NCBI GenBank assembly: GCA_907165275.2
Contig: OU015675.1
Location: 4,915,501-4,979,500 of the forward strand
From: Zygaena filipendulae
Lineage: Eukaryota > Arthropoda > Insecta > Lepidoptera > Zygaenidae
DNA length: 64,000 nucleotides
Direction: 5' to 3'
Within the stretch, counting starts at the first letter, position 1. Each line of letters starts with the position of its first letter. Of the stretch, positions 1 to 11,500 are shown piece after piece. The notes beneath the pieces are model-generated. The model did not search any database. It saw only the letters and a program-made list of their open reading frames with translations, and had not been told where the DNA came from. Both the position numbers and the translations under genes were made by a program.

Positions 1-1451
1 ATTTGGTTCCAAATTTAAAAAAAATACAGAGGATATTATACAAAAAGAGTGCGTTACGTTTGACACAATAGGTGTGGACCGTGGAGAGTTCTAATGAGAA
101 TGGGAACAATAGAACCGTGTGCTCTCGTGTCGTTTGTTGCTTGAGGACGACAACCTTTTGCGCGTTCCGATTTACCTCCTTAAAGCTTGTTTCCACTGTG
201 TCATGAAGTGTGAGGTAAGTATAACAAAATTGTAGAGACAAGTCTATTATCCATGCTAAGACGAGTATTATGTACGATGAATTGTAACAATAGTTGCTAA
301 ACTTTTTGAATAAACAAAAATAAATTAGTATTATACTAGGTGTAAGACTGAAAACTCTTGGCAACTCCCTCAATTTTCATTAGTTTTTCTTTCAGCGCCA
401 TAAAATAATATATTTTTTTTATATTTCATAGGTACGAGAATTGGATACTGAACTCTCTTCATCAATAAATTCTTGGTTTAAACTTACACCGTGTAGAAAT
501 TAGTAAATATGAAATTACCTAACTCTGTCTGCTTATTACCTTTTACGCTTATACCACTGACCAAACTTGTATAAAATGGGGCAGTAAGGAGAAAGATTGG
601 TCATGAAGAAAGTTTTTTATTATGACATTATATAACGTGTACATAAAAGAATAGGAGAAAATAAAAATAAGGGAGGCTGGCCACACGCGGTCATTTTGAT
701 TTATATTTTGAAAATTATTTGAAAACAAAGTACCTACGATGCTGAGAATCGATTTTTCAATGATACATAATTACCCATGATACTATATCTTTTAATAATT
801 ATTCGAAATTCAATACATTTAGTAAATTTAAACGTTTTAAAATTAAAGAAAACCGCCATAGTATAATAATATCTAGGTACACCGTTTCAAAAACACCCCA
901 ACAAAAATGGGAGCACATGCGCCATTAAACTGAACATTACATCACGTTACACGTTACACGAGACAAAGTCACATTCCGAGTTTCCAGTGAACATAAATCT
1001 CGCGATATTGAATATATTGAAAAATTTAAATCGTTAAACTTGCATTTCGTGTCGCATAAAGTTGTTTTATACACCCACTCGTCGTAAGCTAACCCTTGAT
1101 ATAAAAGTTATATTTAGAAATATAGGAACATAAAAATTGCTTTTATTTTATGTGTGTCATATTATCATGTCTGGCATGAACGAGATATTATGATTCTTCT
1201 CTTTGACGTAACCTGAACCGATTGAAGAAGTTTCATAAAATATTTTTGTTCAATAAACTATTTAGGGTTAAAACGTACAGCAAATTAATGATGTATTCAT
1301 ATATTAATGACGATGATATTATTAATAGTAATTACCTTAATAATTGTAATAAAATAGAAATTACTTAGATTCAAAATTTCGTATATTATCCTCATTAAAG
1401 TATAAATATAAAAGTAAAAATATGAATGTCATAAAAGTATTATATACATAT
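1..1451. other. Upstream non-coding DNA, no gene seen
   Basis: AT-rich sequence with no long open frame and no recognisable protein on either strand. No clear transposon ends were found. It lies upstream of the first GMC gene and could hold distal regulatory sequence, but nothing specific can be named. Confidence 0.5.
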
Positions 1452-1607
1452 TCTAGTTTCTATTTACAGCTCTCTATCACCTTAAGGTTGCCTTGAAAAG
1501 ATTGCCTCTAGCAATAAGGCCGCCTTTTGCTCTGTATTTACTTTTCATCTGTTTTAGTTTTTATTTTCTCTTCTGGGGCAATAAAGCATATTTGATTTGA
1601 TTTGATT
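1452..1607 (+). mobile_element. 3' end of a 5'-truncated LINE (family L1)
   Basis: A 156-bp segment nearly identical to 26806-26960. It contains AATAAAG and ends in a short run of TTTGA units, the simple-repeat tail typical of CR1/Jockey-like non-LTR retrotransposons. No coding part remains in this copy. It sits about 250 bp upstream of the likely start of gene 1 transcription. Confidence 0.7.
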
Positions 1608-1853
1608 CCTTCAATACCTATATTAAAAGTATTTTTAAAATAATAGTTAGAACTTTTAACGAAATCTATTCTATCCTAAAATTGGAAATTGTATTGACTT
1701 AGAAGGACAAGACAGAAACATTACATAATTAAACAGAAACGAAACGATAAAAACTGAATAACACTCAAGTACATTGACTAACAATAGATCAATTATGATT
1801 ATAAGAACGTGTGTCTAACGTAGCACCTCTCACTTTCAATCAGATCTAGTCAT

Positions 1854-1859
1854 TCAGTT
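1854..1859 (+). promoter_or_regulatory. Possible arthropod initiator of gene 1
   Basis: TCAGTT matches the arthropod initiator consensus TCAKTY and lies 98 bp before the start codon. No TATA box is visible about 30 bp upstream, so this would be a TATA-less promoter. Six-base matches are common by chance. Confidence 0.3.
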
Positions 1860-1895
1860 GCAAACAGCCAGCATACACACCGCCGTAGTAAGGCA

Positions 1896-1940
1896 ATGCA
1901 TACCGTGAGTGATCCAAGTGCTAGTGAGACAGGGATTTGA
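1896..1940 (+). other. Short upstream open reading frame in gene 1 leader
   Basis: An ATG at 1896 opens a 14-codon frame ending in TGA at 1938-1940, 11 bp before the main ATG at 1952. If the leader starts near 1856, ribosomes meet this ATG first. Gene 2 also has a short upstream frame. Any effect on translation is inferred, not shown. Confidence 0.45.
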
Positions 1941-1951
1941 AAAAAAAAAAC

Positions 1952-2566
1952 ATGGCATATTGGTTACCACCGGACATAAGCCCTATTTGTCTAGAACAAA
2001 ACGCGCCATTAACGCAGTGTTCTTCCACTGGTTTTATGTTTTTAGCTCTAATATCACAATTGTATGGTAATTCTATAGACAATAGATATACGAGTAATTT
2101 TCATAAAGTGAACCCTTATTCTGAATTTCATGGATCCGATTACAGTTTTGGCGGTTTCGGACTACTGCGGACTCTGACGTCACCAAGTTATGAGACGAGT
2201 ACCTTGGGACCGACTGCTCAGATTCCAATTTCGCCTACCACTATCCCTCGCGACAAACCAGTATACACCGGTTACACGAATCCGTTTCAAACTAATTTCG
2301 AATTTGGATCGAAAGGAGATTATTCGAAATTTTCGCCGGAATACATCCGCCAAAATTTAGATTTCAATTATTTGAAAGGGAAAAATTTTGTCGACGCCGA
2401 AGCAGAAGATTCGAAAAAAGTGACCGTGACCGCAGAGAAAAAGAAGAAGAGTGGTCAAAGAAGAAGAAAGAGGCAATCCGGGGAGGAGTATGACTTTATT
2501 GTCGTCGGAGCAGGGTCCGCTGGTTGTGTGTTGGCTAATCGCTTATCCGAAGTCAAAAAATGGAAG
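1952..2566 (+). CDS. Gene 1 exon 1: N-terminal extension and FAD-binding start
   Basis: 205 codons ending in VKKWK with the donor GTAAGG directly after, a phase-0 intron. It encodes a block conserved with gene 2 (P.DI..IC.EQ.A.LTQCS.TGF.FL), a Tyr/Phe-rich linker, a Lys/Arg-rich run at residues 163-174 and [19 protein letters not shown]. The open frame runs 24 nt into the intron before stopping. Confidence 0.92.
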
Positions 2567-5500
2567 GTAAGGTTTCACTTATATCATATATAGAGATGTA
2601 GAGTTTGTAATTACGGATCGTAGAGATGACACATTTTGAGTTTGTGACAGCAAATTTTTTTTTGTACAAAAAAGAGATCCCTCTGAGTTTTTTGTCAGTT
2701 GTTCTCAGCAGAGGACGTATTCCGAACTGGCAGTAATTTTTATTAGTTCTAAAAACTTGCTAACGATTATAAATTTGTAATTAATCTGGAATAATAAATT
2801 ACTTATTATTTTGATTTTTGTCGGGAATCATAGATGTTGGTTCCGTCGTTTATATTCGTGTCGATAAATAGTAGATTATACACCAAGGGGATAAAGCACT
2901 GTTTTATGTCACGGGCGCTACATTGAATCCTGAACATAACGAAGGACTCCAAATTTAACTCCCGAGCGCAGCGAGGGTGTTATAAGTTAATTCCCGACCA
3001 AAGGGAGGGAATTAAGATTGAGTCCTGAGTGCAGTGAGGGATTCAAGCGCCCAAGAAAAAAACAGTTTTATCCCTGTGGTGTATACTCTACTTTTCTCAC
3101 ATAATGCGAGACAATAAAAAACCAGGCTTAGTAGATCCTATATAGCCACTTCTTTCAGCTGGCGTGGCCTACTCGATTTGACAAACAAATGAAGTTCGTC
3201 TCACTGCGAATCTAGTGGGCCACGGCTTCGGTCTTCGAAAATCGAGTTGGCCGCGCCCGCTGAGAACACATTCTGTTTAGCGAAATGAGACGTTATGGAC
3301 ATAGCAATAAGAATTATGAAAGTGAAAATCACATTATTGACCAGCGGGTTATAATGAAATTCAATAGAACATTATAACCCGGCTAAAGCCAAGAGATATA
3401 ATGTCTTGCTTTCGGTAAGGTTTACATGACATATAATTCGGCATTGTCGAGCATGTGGTGTGAAATAGTAGATTATACACCAAGGGGATAAAGCACTGTT
3501 TTATGTCACGGGCGCTACATTGAATCCTGAACATAACGAAGGACTCCAAATTTAACTCCCGAGCGCAGCGAGGGTGTTATAAGTTAATTCCCGACCAAAG
3601 GGAGGGAATTAAGATTGAGTCCTGAGTGCAGTGAGGGATTCAAGCGCCCAAGAAAAAAACAGTTTTATCCCTGTGGTGTATACTCTACTTTTCTCACATA
3701 ATGCGAGACAATAAAAAACCAGGCTTAGTAGATCCTATATAGCCACTTCTTTCAGCTGGCGTGGCCTACTCGATTTGACAAACAAATGAAGTTCGTCTCA
3801 CTGCGAATCTAGTGGGCCACGGCTTCGGTCTTCGAAAATCGAGTTGGCCGCGCCCGCTGAGAACACATTCTGTTTAGCGAAATGAGACGTTATGGACATA
3901 GCAATAAGAATTATGAAAGTGAAAATCACATTATTGACCAGCGGGTTATAATGAAATTCAATAGAACATTATAACCCGGCTAAAGCCAAGAGATATAATG
4001 TCTTGCTTTCGGTAAGGTTTACATGACATATAATTCGGCATTGTCGAGCATGTGGTGTGAAAAAATTATTAAAAGTGAATTTTGTCGGATTTCACAGATC
4101 ACCCTAAAGGTAATTTAACGCTCCTTTCTTTTGTATTATTACTGACGTGCGACAAATTATATGCTAAGTTCATTGGCCCTCGTAAACTCACGTTTTTACT
4201 GAGTTTTCTCGGAAATTCATTCACTTTTTATTTACATAAACATAATTTCGCGGAATAAGTCCACCTTTGAGCATAAATTACCTGCTTATTTTAATTTTAG
4301 CAATTTTTAAAAACTTTGTTTATGTTCAATAAAGTATACAAACAAACAAAAAAACATTTTAATAAGCTACATTTAAGCATGAATTATCGAGAGTTCGAAT
4401 AAACCCCTTTAATTTACACCCAGTTTTAAATTACACCCAGTATAGTTGGACGTAGATAAGCAATAACATGTTAACCCACAAAATTAAGTTATTAATTCAG
4501 AACGATTTATTGAGAGTTAAGGAACGTTTTTTAATTATGTGTTTACCTTATTACATTGCTTAAATGTGTAACTAAATATTGAACATAAAAAATGTTGATA
4601 CAAAATGGCACTCCTACTTTTAAAACACGATTTACTCAAAAATTTTCCAGTTTGGGTTAACACACTATTGCTTATCTATGTCCAGTTAATTTAAATTGAG
4701 ACTGTGCGAAATAACAACAATGTTTGCAATTGAAGGGCACAATGACTGAGCATTTAAGTGAAACGCAAACAACAAATGGTTCGCGCTTAGTAATTGTTTT
4801 GCAAATAATCATGTGTCCGTCCGTTGTCCCTTTTAGCATCTTTGGGTTGCTCAAAATGTCACTGGGCTTTGTCTTACTAATCCGACGTCCATATATAAAA
4901 TCGAAGCTATTGTCTATGCTTGCAATTAAGACTTGAACTATTATTTTATTATCTGTTCAGACTAATCTTTGAAAAAGCTAAACTTATTTTCATGATATTT
5001 GGTACTGAGTTAATTATGTCCAGATCAAGGTCAAACGCATTTCCCAAAGGAATCCCAGAATTCACGGTGGAGAAACCGCGAGACACAGCTAGCACCTACT
5101 TTAGAGTTTGTTCACTATATCATACTTCATATTAATCAGTAACCTTGTAAAACGTTCGTTTGCAAAGTGTATATATATACCTTTTTGTCAGCATCTCGTT
5201 CAGAACTCATGCCTCATTTCCGAACAAAAAAGTATTTTCAACAAAGAATAAGTTGATTCGGGACTGACAATAATTAATATTAAATACTAGCTGGTGCCCA
5301 CGGTTTCACTCGCGTGAATTTACGACCCTTGCAATGACAGTGATGACGTTAGATTTTCTCACTCTTTTAAAATGTAGTGGTTATATACTTTGTAGTCTCA
5401 AAGAAAATATAATCACATCATCTGTCTCTCCAAGCTTTAAAACTATCACTTCGCGAAAAATCAATTCAAAAGAAAAAAATGCATATATCAAAAAGGTTTT

Positions 5501-8500
5501 ATCATGTTCGTTATGCAACATTATATCGAAGGTTTCGACCATTGCATTGTGCTGAAGTCTTTAAATGATGATAACTTTTTTCCCCAATGTCCTATCCCGA
5601 TGAAACAAAGCCTATATGTTGCTCCAGACTTAACTAAATCTACTAATGAAAACAGCCTGACAACCCGTTCAGTAGATGCGGAGATTATTTATTTATTTAT
5701 TTATTTTATTTATTTATTTTGTATTCGGGAAGACAAAAGGTTATTATCTCTATTACTTATAGATTATAAAAACAATGACAATATTACATTAACCAACGAA
5801 GTCTCCACTATTACGTAACACATAGATAGTTATTATTTACTAATTACTAATTATCGCGAATAGACAGACAGACAGACAGAAAATAAATTTAAAAACTTTT
5901 TTTTTGGGCTTGGTTACTCTTCTTTTACCACCCCTCTCAATTTTAGGTAAAAATATTCAATGTACAGAATCGCGGATTCTACTCTTTTATTATACTTAGT
6001 ATAGATGTCAGTATATGTAAAGAAGCCGCATATCTATATAACGTATCCACTCAAAATTAATATTTACAATCGCATCTCTTCATCTGACACAACTCGACGA
6101 TTTTACCGCAAACGTTTACATTTGCGTAAGGCAGGAAAAATATTTTCAAGGAGACGACGTTTTTTCTATAGAGTTATGAAACAAACACGTGTTTTATATT
6201 GCACGTGAGAACGATCTCGGTTCACTTGGCTCGCGGCTCTCGTAATCATTTGCTGCTTGAATAGTGAATACCTACTAATTTGTAGTAGGTGAATACATTA
6301 TGTACTCGTATATAGGATGTATCAGAAAGCGTAAATATGTGATTTCCTCTTGAAATCATCCGAATCGAACCATTTGTGTTGAGGTTACAATGTGTATACA
6401 AATTCTGTTAGTATGAAAAATGCCGTGGTGTAGCTTAGTTTATTCGTTTTCTATGCATTTGTTTTTTAACTGAAACAACGAATGGCACATAGTGTATAAC
6501 TAGAAAATAAGGAGTTCCTGCGGCGATTCGGAAAATAAACACGTGTGAACTTGCGGGCATAGCTGGGCCGTTATTCACTTTGATCAACAATATTTCTTGC
6601 CCATAACGCGCCAAACACAGTCCCAAACGCTCCAGATGACAAAATAAAAAAATATTATTCGGTATGCCATAAGACACAATATAAATGTATTTTCTTTAGT
6701 GAAACTTCTTTGAGCACGAGGGGAAAACGCGTTGCCTTAACACAACGTGTTATGGTCATCTATACATCTATACATATAAAATTGAAGTGTCTGTTTTAAT
6801 TCCAAATTAACAGCTTTTCACTAAATGCATGTGAAAGTATGTATATATATACGGTAATTACATAAAAGGAAACAATTATTTAAATTTTAGTCTATCTGTC
6901 TGTTTGTTCCGGCTCATCTCTGTAACAGCCGGACCGATTTTAACGAGACTTGCACTGACAGATAGCTGATATTATAAGAAGTAACTTAGGCTAGTTTTAA
7001 AATAATAACGATTGATAATTAAGTAATGTGAATGTAAAAAAACCTCACAGTGCCTAAAGAGTTTAAAATAAAAAAAGATAAAGTTCTAATTTCAAATTGT
7101 AATAATAATAAGTAATTTTATTTGGCGTGAAAGCTTAAAAAATAACAATATATAAAAAAGAAATTAAATAAAAACTAAATTTTAAAATTATTAAGATTTT
7201 AAAATTACTTAGGTACCTATGCACAGCTTGCAAGCAAGCAGTACACAGTTGGTACCTTAAAAGCAATCATGTTACTAACAAAATTAGGTATCTAAGTTGG
7301 TCCGATGAATAAATAAATTATTATTATTATTATGCCATAAACCTTTTTGGGCCAGCACAGCATATTGCTAGGCACGGAGCCGAAGCGCTGATTTCCAGCT
7401 GGCCCCCGGAATTAAGTAATTGAGGATTGGCAACACACTAAGAAAAAACGCCAGTCCAACAATTCCATGGTAACACTTTTCCCCGATGATGAAAATACAC
7501 CTTCTCCACATGTAAAAACCCTATTATAAGAAGTTAATCCAATTTTGCGTGCCAAATTATATTAATAATAATAATAATAATAATCCACATCACAACACAC
7601 AGATCTACTTGATCCCACAGTAAGCTATTATTAGCTTGTGTCGTGGAAACCAAGCAAACGTGGTATATACTACATAGAATTACTTATATATTATACTATA
7701 GATATATAAACACACCCAGACTGGAAAATGGAACCCTGTGTTCATCACACGAAGTCCACCCCCACCGGGAATCGAACCCGGAACCCCTTGATTAGCGGGT
7801 AGGCATGGTGACCTCTGCGCCAAACGGGTCGTCAAAAATTGTTATCATAAATACGATTTTATATTGATGCCGAGACGAATTTCAATCGGACACGCGACCT
7901 TCTGTTGAAATATTATACAGAAAATAAAATATTCGTATCTAGAAATTAAATGATACTAATTTACGCAACACCGTTTTATTATTGCGTAAAAACCTTGAAT
8001 CTACAATAACTGGGCATAATTTATACCAAATGGAGTAAAACGAAATCCCAACAAAAACATTTTCATGTAAAATGTTGCCAATACGAGACCATATACCAGC
8101 ACTTTCAAAAAGTTATCAGATCTTATGTAGAGCCAAGCTTCTAACTCTACACGCCCTAACTCTACAAGGTCTAACTTCACAAACTCTACACCTTAGTCAA
8201 AATATGTGGCTTGGCTATTTCGCTACATTCACATGGGTCTAAGGTGAAAAATTGATCCATTGTTCATTACTTAGTTCTTTGTAGTAACGAAACGGCCATG
8301 CAATTAAAACTTTATACATTTAATAAGTCTGCTATTGACAATATATCCCAAAATTTTTGTTTATTTGGTATAATCCAGACCCAAGTTATAAGGGTTCAAA
8401 AAAACGACGAAGCGCTTCGGGAAAAGATAGGTAGTGCCGTTGCGCTTCCCTGACTCGTCTTGGCGGGGGCACTACCGTGCCCCCAGATAAATAATAAAGA

Positions 8501-11500
8501 GTGAAAGAGAAAATGTAGGGTAAGGCAACGACATTATAAATATTGAAGAATGAGGATAAGGTAAGTTCAGGTACAGTCAGGGCAAATTCGCGCCCTCTAT
8601 CTTACGATCACTTTTGTTAATAACTTTCTCTATGGTAGAGCAAGCAGCAAGCAGTCATGTAAAAATTTAACTAAATCAAAACACATGACGCTTGTATATT
8701 TAGCATTAATTAAAAAAAACCGTTGGTAGGTATACGGTATTTTAAACTGCAATTATATATATTCCGCACTTCACGCGGATGAATTTCAGGATTCCCTCGA
8801 GAATTTCGAGATAACTGGTAGCCTATTTGTTAATTCAAGGTGAAACCTATCTCCATCCAAAATTTTATCTGAATCAGTCCAGTCATTTCATCCCTTCACA
8901 CTCGCAAACCTTCGCGTTTTTATTGCGAGTGTGTTATCAAGTTACTTATAGCGGACAGTCAAACTTCCGTGGAACTGTTGAGTGAGACGACGCGACGGCA
9001 CTTCCCCGAGATGGAAGCTCAGTCACTTAATCGTCTCCATCGAAAGCAAAACTAAAACAATGAAACTTCTTTCGAAGCGGAAAAGTTTTGCAATTCCTCT
9101 CCATAATTCCATAGCTTCCGAAGCTGTATTTCTCTTCCATACAGCTTACACTGCGTTTCGAGATTCAAATAGTTAAATCCGTTTTACCTTTCAAACTAAA
9201 ATGTTGCGTAGTTAATAGGTAATTTACGAAGTGAAAATTGCAAATACATAGTTTGCTAAGTCCAGCTCGAAAGGATTTAATTTGAAATTTGCAGGGAGAT
9301 TACAAAGGATAAAATTTTAATATAAAACTAGTCTGGTGTAATTTCAGTTCGCCCATTTTGACAATGAATAGGGTCTCACTGAATGGAACATAATAGGTAA
9401 GTATATGTTAATATGACAATATGTTACCACTACTTGTCCGATCGGAGATAATAGCGTCCTAAAGTTAAATTATCCAAATGAAAATATCATAATTATCTAT
9501 ATTTTATCCTGGAATTCCTGCGGGAACTCCGAAATTACCACGGGTGAAACCATGAGGAACAGCTAGTATGAGTAACGATTGTACCTACTGTTTCCCTGCG
9601 GCACAGATAATATAATACTATACCCTCCGGTTTCACCCGCCTGAACTTTTATATACTCCGGCAAATCTGTCGCCAAGCACCTAACGGTGTGTTCCGGCAG
9701 CCCCACTTAAAAGCCAGTTCCCATCCCCATTCCAGGTCGGCAACGCACCTGCAAGCCATCTGGTGTTGCAGATGTCCATGGGCGGCGGTAAACACTTACC
9801 GTCAAGTGTACCACCTGCCCGTTTGCCCCCCATGACATTAAAAAAAGACCTTTTCATTCCCTAATGAAATTATTCTATGATACTCTGCAGGGATACTGTA
9901 GCTTCCCTTTAGTGAAATAATTTTTAGAATTGGTTCAGTAGATCTAGAGATTACATCCAAACTTCAAATTCACAAACTATCCCTCTTTATAATGTTAATG
10001 TAAGTAGATATGTAAACATGCGGTTATGGTTTTATAGCGACAGTAAAAATATGTTTATTTAAAATTATATTGCATATTTTATTATTTTACAAACAGCACA
10101 GCTCTATAATATAGTTGCCAGTTAATTTCATTTCGACAGTATAGTGCAGCCAATCAAACTTTTCAGCGGCTAACTGGATGACTTTGTTTTTTATTAAAGC
10201 AAATAGCGCTTTTGTGATTTCAGCACAAAAGTTTTGTGCTGTGCTTTCTGTGTAGATTTAATTTTTAATCGCGGCCTGTTTTATCTGTATTCGGAAAGTT
10301 ATTAGTCTACAGGAGAGCGTGATAAAAATTCATCTTATTATTTCATCACTAATGGATCACTATTATGCAAATTTCACCACGATTGTTTATATAATAATAT
10401 ATCTATTAACGATAAACTAATTTGTAAAACAAAGAAATAAAACTGGCGTTCATTTTGCTTTGCAAATATCACCAAAAGTTCCTGTAACTATAGTCACCTA
10501 ATCCATAGATGTAGAATTTTCATTCTTTAATCCAATAATGTCGAATTTTTTTACATCGTGGAGTCTACAGATAAATGCCAACGCTAGACTTCTTTTCTGA
10601 AATAACGTCAACACCGAAATGTTGGAGAAAAATCCAAATAATTATCCGTAAACAAAGTCATGCCAGGTTGCTTGTAACATTTTATCTCTGAAAACTAATT
10701 AATGCCGTTCTGTATAGAGCAGGCAATACTGGGGAAAGCTTCATTTAAATTTTACGTGTAAATTTTGACAAACAACGTTTCGCATGCAAATAGCTTAGTG
10801 TAGGCAATAAATTATTATTTTCATTTCATAGAGAATTCTATGAAACATAGACAACACAATCTAGTTAATATCACATAACAGCGGTTTCACCCGCGTTAGT
10901 TTCGGAGATCCCGCGGGTATTCTGAGACAAAAGTACTTACCTACTCCCTATATTTTTTTTCTGTTAAAAATTTAATGAAGTTTCTTCCGCGTTAATTTCG
11001 GAGTTTCCGCGGGAATTTCGGGATAAAAAGTAGCCTTTGTCCTTCTCTGTGCCTCTGACAACATGTATGCAAAAATCGAGGTGACCGCGGTTGAACCGTT
11101 TAGCCTGGAAAACGTGACAAATAAACAACCAAACAATCAAACAAACTCACTTTCGAATTTATCATATTAATAAGGATTATAGTATGTTGCTTTTCCCCTT
11201 CAGTCACATTCGTAATTAATGTTTCAAAATCAGTTCCGAAAAATCAATTTTCTTCGCTAACAGGATTGCTGCCTTTAGGTCGAGAATGACCACTTTCCTA
11301 AAATGCCCACTTTCCTAAGCTACTCTTTGACCGGTACTGTTGCTATAGGACATAAAGGAGGATGTTGTTAATTCGGTTGTGTTCTTTTATTGTTTAATAG
11401 ATTGTAGGTATACATTGTAGTGTACAGGTTGTCTGCAAATTGTAATATTAGTCCTTGTACATTTGTTGAAAGCATTGTGGTGAAGGGAGGTTTTTGTGAC

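Larger units (their letters stand above)
2866..4062. repeat. Tandem duplication, two apparently identical 597-bp units
   Basis: Units 2866-3462 and 3463-4059 match base for base when read side by side, with three further shared A bases at the end. Each unit contains an inverted-repeat element of about 223 bp and a perfect 11-bp hairpin (gggttataatg at 3346-3356 against cattataaccc at 3370-3380). No coding frame was recognised. Absence of differences means a very recent duplication or an assembly artefact. Confidence 0.92.

Noticed and set aside
1937..1951. Extending the gene 1 start upstream to TTG at 1937
   Set aside because: It would need a TTG start in a eukaryotic gene and adds five mostly Lys residues. 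The ATG at 1952 aligns exactly with the start of gene 2.
5865..5882. CRISPR-like or satellite repeat from GACA runs
   Set aside because: Short GACA/GTCT runs occur inside the retroposon bodies in several places and are simple microsatellites.
7768..7833. Free-standing tRNA gene on the minus strand
   Set aside because: A and B boxes are present, but the same head with the same downstream 200 bp recurs at 39120-39407, which shows a SINE rather than a tRNA gene.
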